In this document: positions 25,787 to 34,889 of the stretch, piece after piece
Numbering within the stretch: position 1 is the stretch's first letter
Layout of the letters: each line of letters begins with the position of its first letter
Assembly (NCBI GenBank): GCA_021851335.1
Contig: JAJZEA010000009.1
Location: 1-64,000 of the forward strand
Origin: Acidobacteriota bacterium
GTDB taxonomy: Bacteria > Acidobacteriota > Terriglobia > Terriglobales > Acidobacteriaceae
DNA: 64,000 bases
Direction of reading: 5' to 3'
Notes under the pieces: generated by a model
Databases searched by the model: none
The model's input: the letters and a program-made list of their open reading frames with translations, nothing else
What the model was told of the DNA's origin: nothing
Made by a program: the position numbers and the translations under genes

Positions 25787-26729
25787 GCTCTTCCAGATAT
25801 TTTTCCGCTTCCAATGCCGCCATGCAGCCGGTACCCGCTGCCGTAATCGCCTGTCTATAACGGCGGTCCTGCACATCTCCGCAAGCAAAAACGCCCGGCG
25901 CGCGCGTCAGCACATTGGCCTGCGTCAGAATATAGCCGTCTTCGTCGAGATCGATTTGACCGGCAAACATCTTTGCATTGGGTTCGTGGCCGATGCCCAG
26001 GAATAATCCCGTAACCGGGAGCGTGCTGGTCTGATGATTAACAGTGTTGCGCACCACAAGCCCTCGCATGGCTTTTTCTTCCACGCCGAGCACTTCTTCC
26101 ACGACCGTGTTAGTGCAGATTTCAATCTTTGGATGCGCCATGACTCGCTCCAACATCACTTTGCTGGCGCGAAAATTCTCGCGACGATGCAGCAAATGTA
26201 CTTTTGTTGCAAAGCGCGTGAGGAACAGCGCCTCTTCCATCGCCGTATCGCCTCCGCCAACCACGGCAATCTGCTGGTCGCGAAAGAAAAATCCGTCGCA
26301 GGTGGCGCAACTGGAGACTCCGTGGCCGATCAAAGCCTGCTCGCTGGGTAGTCCGAGCCAGCGCGCGCTGGCACCGGAGGCAATGATCAGCGTGCGGGTC
26401 AGAATCTCTCCATGTGATGTCTTCAGCCGTATCGGATGTGCGCCGAGATCCGCGGAGATCAGATGGTCGGTACGAAACTCTGCGCCAAAGCGTGCTGCCT
26501 GCTTCTTCATGTTTTCGATCAGCTCCGGTCCTTGCACACCTTCTGGCCAGCCTGGAAAATTCTCCACCAGAGTGGTGATCGAAAGCTGTCCACCGGGTTC
26601 GTGGCCCTCCAGCACCAGCGGACGCAGGTTCGCACGACCGGTATAAATGGCTGCCGTCAAACCGGCGCAGCCCGAGCCAAGGATCACAGTATCGCGAATT
26701 TCAGTGGGGTTTGCAGTCTGCTCGCTCAT
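25776..26729 (-). CDS. trxB: Thioredoxin reductase
   Basis: About 317 residues from ATG 26729. FAD-binding GSGCAGLTAAIYTGRANL, the redox pair CATC in GVSSCATCDGFF, the NADPH-binding VVGGGDTAMEEA, and the C-terminal FAD motif GVFACGDVQDRRYRQAITAAGTGC. Reduces thioredoxin with NADPH. It heads a minus-strand cluster with yggS and DUF167. A 243-base gap separates it from the GH31 gene upstream; nothing distinctive is seen there. Confidence 0.95.
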   Translation of the reverse strand: MSEQTANPTEIRDTVILGSGCAGLTAAIYTGRANLRPLVLEGHEPGGQLSITTLVENFPGWPEGVQGPELIENMKKQAARFGAEFRTDHLISADLGAHPIRLKTSHGEILTRTLIIASGASARWLGLPSEQALIGHGVSSCATCDGFFFRDQQIAVVGGGDTAMEEALFLTRFATKVHLLHRRENFRASKVMLERVMAHPKIEICTNTVVEEVLGVEEKAMRGLVVRNTVNHQTSTLPVTGLFLGIGHEPNAKMFAGQIDLDEDGYILTQANVLTRAPGVFACGDVQDRRYRQAITAAGTGCMAALEAEKYLEEHGH

Positions 26730-26972
26730 GATGATTTTCCCTATCGATTGTAGCCGAGCGGCAAGCATTTTGGCCCGCACGGATTGAGCGACGCTAGCTC
26801 ACACGAGTGCTTTGCATGCCAAAGAGATCACCTCTCTGGTCGCAGATCGTGCGTCCATGGCTGCGTCCCTATGGCCCGGCTGACTGCGTGAGGCATTCCT
26901 CCGACAGACTCAACCCAGAGAGGCCTTCCCTGACGAGGACCACCATTCTTCCGTCTCGGCGAGCCGTCGGGA

Positions 26973-29357
26973 TTACCGGACAGTTGCCTGAATTTCCTTT
27001 CCCACGTAGTGAATCTCCGCGTTAACCTCGGTTGTCTCATCCACTCCCGTGCCATGCTTGGCTGCGACCAGGACCACGCGGAATCTGCGATCTCCAACCA
27101 TTCCGGGAAAGGCGCCTTCGCGTGCGCCGATCATCAGAGTGGAAGTGCTGTCGTTCCAGCGAATCGGAATGATGGAATGCTGACCTTTTTCGTATCCGTA
27201 ACCATCGCCCGCATCCTCATAGAGCTTGAATTCGCCATTCGCTCCGCGATAGATGCGTAGCTCGACCGGACCGGAGGGGTCTTCGGTGGCGTATTCGATC
27301 TGCGGTCCCATGGGAACGATGGAACCCGCGCGGACAAAAAGCGGGATGCGGTCCAACGGCGCATCGGCTGCGATCTGCTGTCCACCGGTGAACGATTTCC
27401 CCGTCCAGAAGTCGTACCACGCAGCAGCGGCCGGCAAATAAACGCTACGCTGAGTCGCATCGGCCTGAAGCACCGGGTTCACCAGCAAGGCCGGACCAAA
27501 CATGAACTGGTCGCCGAGATTCCAGGTCTTCGGATCGGTGCGCCAATCCATCACGAGGGGTCGCTGCATGGTGTAATCCTCATGGGTCACTTTCCATGCC
27601 AGCGAATAGATGTAGGGCATCAGCCGGTAGCGAAGTTTGTCGTAATTCACCAGGATCGGCTCGACGTGGTCGTAGCTCCATATCTCGTTGTGCGGTCGAT
27701 GTCCGTGGGTGCGAAAGATGGGACAGAAGACGCCAAACTCAAACCAGCGCGTGTAAAGCTCCTGATACGCGGGATCGTTCTGCGGATCGCTGTGGGGAGG
27801 CCAGTATCCACCAATGTCCGTGGTCCAGTAGGGGTATCCGGAAAGCGCAAAGTTGAGGCCGGCAGGCACCTGATGGCTGAGGCCCCAATAGGAGCCGTAG
27901 ACATCGCCGGACCAGACGGTTGCGCCGACGCGCTGCTGGCCGAGAAAGGCTGAGCGAGTGAGCAGAAAGACTCGCTTGTTGGGGTTCTGCGCCTTCCAGT
28001 GATCCTGCACTCCCAGAGTGTGTTCAAACGGGAAGACATTGGTGTATTCCGCGCCGTTGCCGATGGCCAGTTGGCGGCTGCTCAGGATCGCGTCGCCCAT
28101 GTGTGGCCAGTACTCTTCCGGCTCTGCGCTATCGAGCCAAAACGCATCCCAACCCTGCGCCAGCAGCTTGCCCGGAAGATGTTGCCAGTAGATATTGCGT
28201 GCCTCAGGACTGGTGGCGTCATAGACATGCGCATTTGCGACAAGCTCGTGTTTTGCATCGAGCACATGATAGGTTTCCGACTTGGGATCAAGCAGCCCCC
28301 AGACCGAGATCATCGCGTGAACATGCTCCTTGTGCAGCGCTGCGAGATCCTGCGAGACATCGTGATAGTTTGCATTGAAGATCGGATCGCCCTCGGTCTT
28401 CCACCAGAACCAGTCCTGAACCATGGCGTCGAGCGGGATGTGTTCCGCGCGATAGCGTTGCGCGATGTCACGAATCTCGTCCAGCGAAACATAGCGATCC
28501 TTCGATTGAAAGAAGCCATAGGCCCACTTGGGAAGCATGGGCGTGTGGCCGGTCATGGTGCGGTACTGGTGCAGAATCGAGTCGATCTCCGGACCGTAGA
28601 TGAGGTAGTAATCCACCGACTTGCCGGCAATCGAAGTCAGCTTCATATTCAGTGGAAAGCGATTGTCAAAGTACGAGAGCGCGGCGGTGTTCCACATGAG
28701 GCCGTAGCCCTTGCTCGAAATCAGCAGCGGAATCGCGACGTCCGTATTGTCCTGGCCCAGCTCGACTGTGGCTCCGCGATAGTTGAACATGCCGCTCTGG
28801 TGCTGGCCCAACCCGTATACCGCTTCGTTCATCGTTGGTGAAAAACGATCCGTTACGCGATACGTGTCCTCGCCATTGCGCACAACCGGCTCATAGGTGC
28901 GCGGCACGCTGTAGCCTTCGTTGAGGATTGCATCGCCCGCAGCCGTACGAAATGAGAGATTGCCGCGCGCCACATTGAGTGTTACCTCAAGCTGAGCCGT
29001 CTTCAATGTTGCCGCTTTGTCGTCGAGCGAAAAAGTAAACGGCGCGCCTGGACAGGATTGCCCGGCATCCAGCATCCAGGGCCGCGGGGACGATGGCGCT
29101 GACGGCTCCGGTGTTGCAACCACATGAATCAACGAGGCCGTGCAAACCGTTACGGTCATCGTCTCCTTGCCCGCGGTAGCACGTAGACCGGAACGCGTCT
29201 GCACAATCTGCTCCGGCGGTGGCGCAAGAGCCTGCTGGCCCGGCATCTGCGCCAGCGCCTCCACAGCGCCCAGCAGGATCATCCAGACTGGAAGAACGTG
29301 AAGCAAACGGAGCGGCATGGACCCAGACGACTTGGAAGCAGGAATTCGGATGTTCAT
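26973..29357 (-). CDS. Secreted GH31 alpha-glycosidase (alpha-xylosidase-like)
   Basis: About 794 residues from ATG 29357, with GAGGAAGG upstream. An n-region of about 20 residues precedes a signal (LLHVLPVWMILLGAVEALA). The GH31 barrel is clear: nucleophile in AFWLDSAEPE (Asp409), WSGDVYGSYWGLSHQV, YPYWTTDIGGYWPP and RTHGHRPHNE, then a DUF5110-like C-terminal beta domain. The set of motifs resembles bacterial alpha-xylosidases more than starch alpha-glucosidases. Together with the arabinosidases it would strip side chains from plant xyloglucan or arabinose-rich glycans. It is the last gene of the presumed operon, 68 bases after GH127. Confidence 0.9.
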   Translation of the reverse strand: MNIRIPASKSSGSMPLRLLHVLPVWMILLGAVEALAQMPGQQALAPPPEQIVQTRSGLRATAGKETMTVTVCTASLIHVVATPEPSAPSSPRPWMLDAGQSCPGAPFTFSLDDKAATLKTAQLEVTLNVARGNLSFRTAAGDAILNEGYSVPRTYEPVVRNGEDTYRVTDRFSPTMNEAVYGLGQHQSGMFNYRGATVELGQDNTDVAIPLLISSKGYGLMWNTAALSYFDNRFPLNMKLTSIAGKSVDYYLIYGPEIDSILHQYRTMTGHTPMLPKWAYGFFQSKDRYVSLDEIRDIAQRYRAEHIPLDAMVQDWFWWKTEGDPIFNANYHDVSQDLAALHKEHVHAMISVWGLLDPKSETYHVLDAKHELVANAHVYDATSPEARNIYWQHLPGKLLAQGWDAFWLDSAEPEEYWPHMGDAILSSRQLAIGNGAEYTNVFPFEHTLGVQDHWKAQNPNKRVFLLTRSAFLGQQRVGATVWSGDVYGSYWGLSHQVPAGLNFALSGYPYWTTDIGGYWPPHSDPQNDPAYQELYTRWFEFGVFCPIFRTHGHRPHNEIWSYDHVEPILVNYDKLRYRLMPYIYSLAWKVTHEDYTMQRPLVMDWRTDPKTWNLGDQFMFGPALLVNPVLQADATQRSVYLPAAAAWYDFWTGKSFTGGQQIAADAPLDRIPLFVRAGSIVPMGPQIEYATEDPSGPVELRIYRGANGEFKLYEDAGDGYGYEKGQHSIIPIRWNDSTSTLMIGAREGAFPGMVGDRRFRVVLVAAKHGTGVDETTEVNAEIHYVGKEIQATVR

Positions 29358-29425
29358 TGTGTTGCCTTCCTCTTGGATGTCACGGATTGTCTGTCGCGAC
29401 TGTGTGGAGATCCGGCGACTGCCGC

Positions 29426-31354
29426 CTACTCCCTTTGCATCGAATGCTGCGTTTGCCAATATACGCTGTAGCGTTGATCCCTGACCTTGTACATGGGAAT
29501 CAGATTGTACCTCGCGCTTCCACCTGAGGCAGTGAAATGCAGCTCGGATGGAGATTCAATCTGGACCCATTGCGTTGCATCCCCGCCCTGCGCGGCTGCA
29601 ACGCTCGGCAAAGAGTCCGCGTGAGGCAGATTCTTTGGCACAGTGTCTCCGCTGTGGATCACGCGCATCGGACCATCGATCGGCGCTGCTCCAAGATCGC
29701 CGGCCAGCACCATTGGTCCATACACGGCTGCGACAATGGAGTCATCCCCAGGCAGTGGCTCCTGACGCAGCTTCATCGGCAAGGTCAGCCTGAGGGTATC
29801 GCCATCTTGCCACACTCGCCGAATCGAGAGATACGATCCTGGATCGGCCATCGCTTCTATACGTGCCCCGTTGATCGTTAGCTGTGCCTCCTCGGTCGTC
29901 CAGCTCGGAATACGCAGATGAATGGCACGCAAAACAGGCCGAGTTGTCTTGATTCGAAGCGTCGTACCCTGTTCCTCCGGGAACGCCGTGCTCTGCTGCA
30001 AAACGAAGCCTTCGTCTTTCCAATCCAGTGTGGAAGCAAGGAACTGATTCACAAAAACATCCTGGTTTCGGCGGAAGTAGATCGTGTCTGCAAACTTGGC
30101 AAACTCTTCCGCACCTGTGCCGGTGCAGCACCAGAACGACTCCTCCGGCGAACCGTAGGAGCGCCAATAGCCAGCCGCAAGCGGGAAGAAATACTGCTTC
30201 AGACCCTGATCATTCTGAGTTCCCAGCCTACAATTGAAGAGCGTGCGCTCATAAGCATCCATCCATCGCGTATCCGCAGTCCAGCGAAAGATGTGGCGCT
30301 CCAGCTTCATCAGGTTATAAGCCACGCAGCACTCCGCATTCGTCCACGCGAGCGTCCCTTTGAGTTCATTTGCCGGCGTGGTCCAGTGCTCGTTCAGACT
30401 GGTGTTTCCGATGGCATAACTGCGCGCGACAAGAACCTCGGCGAGAAAATATTCCGCAATCTCCCGATAGCGGCGATCGCCCGTGACCTCATACATCCGC
30501 GCCGCGCCAATGATCTTGGGCACATTTGTATTGGCGTGAAGACCTTGCAGTTCGTCGCGGCGAGCTGCGAGCGGATCCAGAAAACCCGGCTGCTCAAAAA
30601 GGTGGGCCGCTGCAATGTAGCGATCCTTGTTCGTCACCGCAGCCAGATTCACCAGCACCTCGTTCATGCCGCCATACTCGGTGCGCAACATGCGAAGCCG
30701 CTGATCCGTACTGAAGTCGGCCATGAACTCCTGCGCCCATTGGCCCATCCCTTCCGCCACCTTCAGCGCGTCGCTGTTGCTCGTATGCTGATACATGTCA
30801 AGCAGGCCGGCCATGATCTTGTGATAGGTGTAGAACGGCGCCCAGACCGGCTTGCCCTGTGCAAGGTGTTCAAAAAGCACGGGAGGAAAAGCGCTCAGAT
30901 ATCCGGTTCCCGACCGCTGCTGGCACGCCGCAAGACCAGCCACCAGCTCATCGCCGCGATTCTTCAAAGCACTGTTGCCCGAACTGGCATAGCTGAGCGC
31001 CGCGGCAGAAAGAAAGTGACCGCCGGCAAAGTGTCCGCGCAACTCGCACGTTGGATCCTCCCACCCTTTGTACGGTGTTGCCGTCGAAGCAAATCCGGCT
31101 GTGATGCGGAAGGAGTGCAGCAGCCGGTCCACGCTCAGCGAATCCAGATACTGCGCGTTGATCTTCTCCTGCTCCTGAAAGATGCCGGGACCGAGACGCA
31201 CCCAGTGGAGCGGAAACGTCTCCATCCTACTCGACGAGTCTTCGCTCTCGTCGTGAATCCATGCGTGCAACGCAGGAGAAGAGCTGGCCAGGCACATCCC
31301 CGTAACACCTGCCGATGTTTTCAAAAAACTGCGGCGCGAGTGATTCATCGCCAA
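29426..31354 (-). CDS. GH127 beta-L-arabinofuranosidase (Tat-exported)
   Basis: About 642 residues with a Tat-type leader (SRRSFLKTSAGVTG). The DUF1680/GH127 core is recognisable (HFLSAAALSYASSGN, YTYHKIMAGLLDMYQ). The zinc-Cys active site of the family is intact: Glu341-Cys-Cys343 (AECCVAYNLMKL) and the CC pair at 409-410 (FWCCTGTGAEE), matching the Glu-x-Cys and Cys-Cys ligands and nucleophile of HypBA1. The family removes beta-L-arabinofuranose, as in hydroxyproline-linked arabinans of extensins. The gene lies 19 bases after the esterase stop, so co-transcription is likely. Confidence 0.92.
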   Translation of the reverse strand: MAMNHSRRSFLKTSAGVTGMCLASSSPALHAWIHDESEDSSSRMETFPLHWVRLGPGIFQEQEKINAQYLDSLSVDRLLHSFRITAGFASTATPYKGWEDPTCELRGHFAGGHFLSAAALSYASSGNSALKNRGDELVAGLAACQQRSGTGYLSAFPPVLFEHLAQGKPVWAPFYTYHKIMAGLLDMYQHTSNSDALKVAEGMGQWAQEFMADFSTDQRLRMLRTEYGGMNEVLVNLAAVTNKDRYIAAAHLFEQPGFLDPLAARRDELQGLHANTNVPKIIGAARMYEVTGDRRYREIAEYFLAEVLVARSYAIGNTSLNEHWTTPANELKGTLAWTNAECCVAYNLMKLERHIFRWTADTRWMDAYERTLFNCRLGTQNDQGLKQYFFPLAAGYWRSYGSPEESFWCCTGTGAEEFAKFADTIYFRRNQDVFVNQFLASTLDWKDEGFVLQQSTAFPEEQGTTLRIKTTRPVLRAIHLRIPSWTTEEAQLTINGARIEAMADPGSYLSIRRVWQDGDTLRLTLPMKLRQEPLPGDDSIVAAVYGPMVLAGDLGAAPIDGPMRVIHSGDTVPKNLPHADSLPSVAAAQGGDATQWVQIESPSELHFTASGGSARYNLIPMYKVRDQRYSVYWQTQHSMQRE

Positions 31355-31373
31355 GCCCCCATATCGATTCTGC

Positions 31374-32486
31374 TTACTTGCAGCCTTTGGTAAAGCAGAG
31401 ATTCTGACTGAAGAACGGCATCACGTGATTCTGGAACCGATCGGCAACTGCGCTCGTGTGTGTGCCAGAGTAAATGGTAAAGCTGTTCGCAATGCCGTAG
31501 CTGTCCAGAATAGTATGCAGCTTGGTCGCGTCAAAGCGCAGGCCATCCTGATCGCCCACATCCATCGAGATTGCCCGATACTGCTTCAGGTTGCCAATGT
31601 ACTGATCGACAAATGCCAGGGGCGAGTTTGCCGTATACTTGGCCACGATCTCCGGCTGCAAAACACCGTCCTTCGTTGGCAGATCAAAGTAAAGCGGAGG
31701 GTTCTTAGGGTCCGGCGCCCACGCAGCCGCCGTGGCGTATTGCGCCGAGGCAAAACCCGGCGATTGCGCCGCCAAGTCTGCGGGAGACTTGGCGGCGGCG
31801 GCTTTTTTATCGCTCGCAATCGCAAATTGTTTCATCTGGTCGCTTGGCCCTCGTCCCCCGCCTGCCATCGAAGACATGCAGCAGGGACTCATGATGTAGA
31901 GCGCGCCGAAGACGTCCGAGTGCTTCATGCCGATCCGCGACGCACCATAACCACCCATCGAGTGGCCAACGAGGCCGCGGCTCTGCCGATCCGGAATCGT
32001 GCGATAGTGCGCGTCGATATAAGCCACTACATCCTTGGCGATATAGTTTTCAAAATCGCCTGTGGTCGCGGAACTGGAGTACATGGAGCCGTTGTAGATG
32101 GTCTTGGAATCAGGCAGAACCACGATCATCTCCTGTGCGCCATTTGCGAAAGCGCCTTCGATGGTTTGCGGAACGTGGATCTCGTGTGTCCACTGCTCCG
32201 CACCGATGGAGTAGCCGTGAAGCGCATAGACAACGGGATAGTGACGCTTCTTATCTTTCTGATAGCTCGGCGGCAGGAAGACGATCACATCGCGATCCAC
32301 CGCATCGCCCTCCAGATTGCCCTCGAGGTGCACGCCGTGAATCTTGATGTGCTCCACCGTGACAGGCTTTGCGCCAGGGACTGGTTCGGGGACAATCGTC
32401 TTCACCTGCGCTGTGAGCGGAATGGTCACCACCGTGGCCAGGGTCATGGTCAAAGCAAGAAACAATTTTTGAATCATCACTTTCAT
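31374..32486 (-). CDS. Secreted esterase (PF00756-type alpha/beta hydrolase)
   Basis: About 370 residues with signal peptide (LALTMTLATVVTIPLTAQ). The fold hallmarks are VVYALHGYSIG, the nucleophile elbow GLVGHSMGGYGA (Ser176), a late catalytic Asp in VGDQDGLRF, and His in TIYSGTHTSA. Enzymes of this esterase-D family remove acyl groups such as feruloyl or acetyl from plant polysaccharides, which fits its place between GH51 and GH127 (21 and 19 base spacings). The exact ester is not readable. A terminator-like hairpin for the opposite strand lies within its coding region. Confidence 0.88.
   Translation of the reverse strand: MKVMIQKLFLALTMTLATVVTIPLTAQVKTIVPEPVPGAKPVTVEHIKIHGVHLEGNLEGDAVDRDVIVFLPPSYQKDKKRHYPVVYALHGYSIGAEQWTHEIHVPQTIEGAFANGAQEMIVVLPDSKTIYNGSMYSSSATTGDFENYIAKDVVAYIDAHYRTIPDRQSRGLVGHSMGGYGASRIGMKHSDVFGALYIMSPCCMSSMAGGGRGPSDQMKQFAIASDKKAAAAKSPADLAAQSPGFASAQYATAAAWAPDPKNPPLYFDLPTKDGVLQPEIVAKYTANSPLAFVDQYIGNLKQYRAISMDVGDQDGLRFDATKLHTILDSYGIANSFTIYSGTHTSAVADRFQNHVMPFFSQNLCFTKGCK
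31767..31808 (+). terminator. Terminator-like hairpin antisense to the esterase gene
   Basis: On the plus strand CGCCGCCAAGTCT (31767-31779) and AGACTTGGCGGCG (31785-31797) form a 13-bp stem with a five-base loop. Five bases later come six T residues (31803-31808). It could stop antisense transcription; the gap before the T-run makes it weaker than a classic intrinsic terminator. Confidence 0.4.
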
Positions 32487-32507
32487 CCTCCAAAGAAAAC
32501 GGTTTAG

Positions 32508-34637
32508 CTATTGCACCGGATAGGAGTAAATATTCACGCTGAAAGGACGCACCGTAACCGTTTCCGGCAATGCTCCCAGCGACTGATCTTCGACCTGCAC
32601 CTCTGGCTTCTTGTCCACCTGCACGGTCGCGTTGATCGAATCCGGAGCCATGCGATACAGATGTCCACTGCTGGCCAGCTTTGCTCCAAGGATCGCGAAT
32701 TGAATACTCTGCTCGGTATCCGACGGATTGATCACCGCGATGGCCAGAGTCTTCCGATCCTGGCTGAGCGCCGCGCTCACATCCAGCGGATATGTCGGGC
32801 TGCCGGGATTGATCGCAGGTTGGTCACCGCCAGCAGGGAAGACTGGCTTGGGTTGGGGCGAGTTGCCGGTCACATCCACAGGCAGCGTGCCGAAGTGATC
32901 ACGATACATCTTGAAGAGCATCCCGGTCGGATTCAGGATGGCCTCGGTTCGATTTTCGCTCATCATGGCCGTAGCAAAGGTCACCGCTCCCATTTGAAAT
33001 ACATCGGAGTGGCGGAACATCTCATGGAATGCCCAGGCGTAGGCCGGAACCGTCTTGTACGAATTGGGAACTCCGCCAAAGTAGGCCCACTCATCAATCG
33101 CGATGGGAACCGGCTTGGCTCGTAAAGCCGGGATCAGCTTCAAATACTCCTCATAATGCTCATACTTCGCACGAACCTGCACGGCCGGTGCGCGCTCCCA
33201 CTCGATGAGCGAGAGGGGTGGATTGATGGGAACTTTCTTTTGCAGCTTGATGTCGGTGTGCTGTGTGCCAGAAGCGTAGTAGTGTTCGCTCACCATATCG
33301 ATGTTGTCCAGGCAATGCAGCAGCAACTGCCCTGTCCAGTCCGCAGAAGAAAGATAACCGGGAATGTACTGACCGTTGATGCGTCGCGCCTGGTCAGCGC
33401 CTTCCATCACATCCGGCATAGCACCTGGAGCGATCAGTTTGATCGTCGGATCGACCTTGCGCATCTCTTTGGCAAACAGGTTGTACTTCAGCTCAAACTG
33501 CGGCAGCGACATCGCCCCCATCTGGTAGTCGCCCCAAGACTCGTTGCCAATGCCCCACAGCTTGACGCGATACGGCATGGGGTGTCCATTCTGCGCTCGC
33601 CATTTGCCCATCGGTGTTGTCGCCGCGCCGTTGGTGTACTGGACCAGTTGTCGCGCAGACCACGCATCGCCAAAGCCCGCATTGACCGTGATGTAGGGAT
33701 CGACCCCAAGCAGACGGCAAAGCGTAAGAAATTCATCCGTGCCCACATCGTTGGGCTGCACCGCATGCCACACAGGATCGAAGATCGGCGGGCGCTTGTC
33801 GATATCTCCTACGCCATAGCGCCACTCGTAGGCGGAGACAAAGTTGCCCCCCGGAAAGCGCAGAACCCCAAACCGCAACTGCTTCAAAGCGGCGATCACT
33901 TCAGGCCGGAAGCCATCGATGTTATCGGACGGCATCAGCGAAACCGCGCCCACATGAAAGGATCCTCTGCCTGTTCCCGTAATCTCCAGACTTGCATCGT
34001 CGGTGCTTGCCGTCGAGACAAAGTGAAGAGGAAACTTGCGATAAACCGTGCCCAGTGAATGGATCGTGACCGTCTCGCGATCCGTGGGTGCAGTGCCCCA
34101 AATCAGCGTCACCTTCACCACCGCTCCCGGCGAGCCAGCCAGCACGATGCGCCCGGTGTAAGCCTTCCCTTTGCGCACCGCAATACCGGACTGGCGCAGG
34201 CCGTGGGCTTCCCTGACGTCCAGTGTGACCACGGGCGTCTGATCGCCCGTATATGGCGCCTTGGTATCCATGGCGACCACTTCGCCGCCCATGGGAGTCC
34301 ACCACCGCGTCGGCGTCCGCCGAAAGCGCGGATTTCCGCCTGCGTTCGCCAACACCGGCGGCGGTGTGGGCGCGCTGGTGGCTACCGGATAGAAAAACTT
34401 GCGATCGACAAGCATCTCCGACCACAAACCGTTATTCACAATGTCGCCACCATGCTCCAGAAACTGCCCATAGATATACTTTGAAATCGGCGTACCCGTC
34501 TTCGTCGTATCAATTGTCGCTCGCACGGTTCGCTGCTGCGAATAGGACGCGACAGGCGTGGCTATCTCGATCACAGACAGCAATCCCAGCAGCAGCGTAA
34601 GTGTCTTTCGGATTACGATCTCTTTGTTTCGTTGCAT
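32508..34637 (-). CDS. Secreted GH51 alpha-L-arabinofuranosidase with N-terminal CBM-like domain (copy 1)
   Basis: About 709 residues from ATG 34637, GGAG ten bases upstream, signal region LTLLLGLLSVIEIATPVAS. A CBM4/9-like beta domain (GSFHVGAVSLMPSDNIDGFRP, about 150-250) precedes the GH51 barrel. Acid/base Glu366 is in GIGNESWG and nucleophile Glu516 in IDEWAYFGG. A C-terminal beta domain follows. It releases terminal alpha-L-arabinofuranose from arabinan or arabinoxylan. It is a close paralogue of the 41685 gene, sharing the SGSPTYPLDV-type segment near the C-terminus. It begins the esterase-GH127-GH31 run and is 252 bases downstream of GH51 copy 2. Confidence 0.93.
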   Translation of the reverse strand: MQRNKEIVIRKTLTLLLGLLSVIEIATPVASYSQQRTVRATIDTTKTGTPISKYIYGQFLEHGGDIVNNGLWSEMLVDRKFFYPVATSAPTPPPVLANAGGNPRFRRTPTRWWTPMGGEVVAMDTKAPYTGDQTPVVTLDVREAHGLRQSGIAVRKGKAYTGRIVLAGSPGAVVKVTLIWGTAPTDRETVTIHSLGTVYRKFPLHFVSTASTDDASLEITGTGRGSFHVGAVSLMPSDNIDGFRPEVIAALKQLRFGVLRFPGGNFVSAYEWRYGVGDIDKRPPIFDPVWHAVQPNDVGTDEFLTLCRLLGVDPYITVNAGFGDAWSARQLVQYTNGAATTPMGKWRAQNGHPMPYRVKLWGIGNESWGDYQMGAMSLPQFELKYNLFAKEMRKVDPTIKLIAPGAMPDVMEGADQARRINGQYIPGYLSSADWTGQLLLHCLDNIDMVSEHYYASGTQHTDIKLQKKVPINPPLSLIEWERAPAVQVRAKYEHYEEYLKLIPALRAKPVPIAIDEWAYFGGVPNSYKTVPAYAWAFHEMFRHSDVFQMGAVTFATAMMSENRTEAILNPTGMLFKMYRDHFGTLPVDVTGNSPQPKPVFPAGGDQPAINPGSPTYPLDVSAALSQDRKTLAIAVINPSDTEQSIQFAILGAKLASSGHLYRMAPDSINATVQVDKKPEVQVEDQSLGALPETVTVRPFSVNIYSYPVQ

Positions 34638-34889
34638 GGTTGGTTTTCTCCGTGTCCCGCTTGAACTTGGCTCCGTGCCGATGCATCCCGATGATTCGAC
34701 CTGGTCCAATCTGTTTTTTCGCGAATCCTTTTCCTAATGACGCTCCGCGATCATCAAGAAAGCGACTCGAAGACTCAATCCTTCGTGGCATCTCTCATCG
34801 CTTTGCAGCGCACTGCCTTCTATCAACCCGAGGCTACTTCATCGGGATCATGCCGCCACAGCGTTCTCCGCCGCATGCCCACGCTCGCC

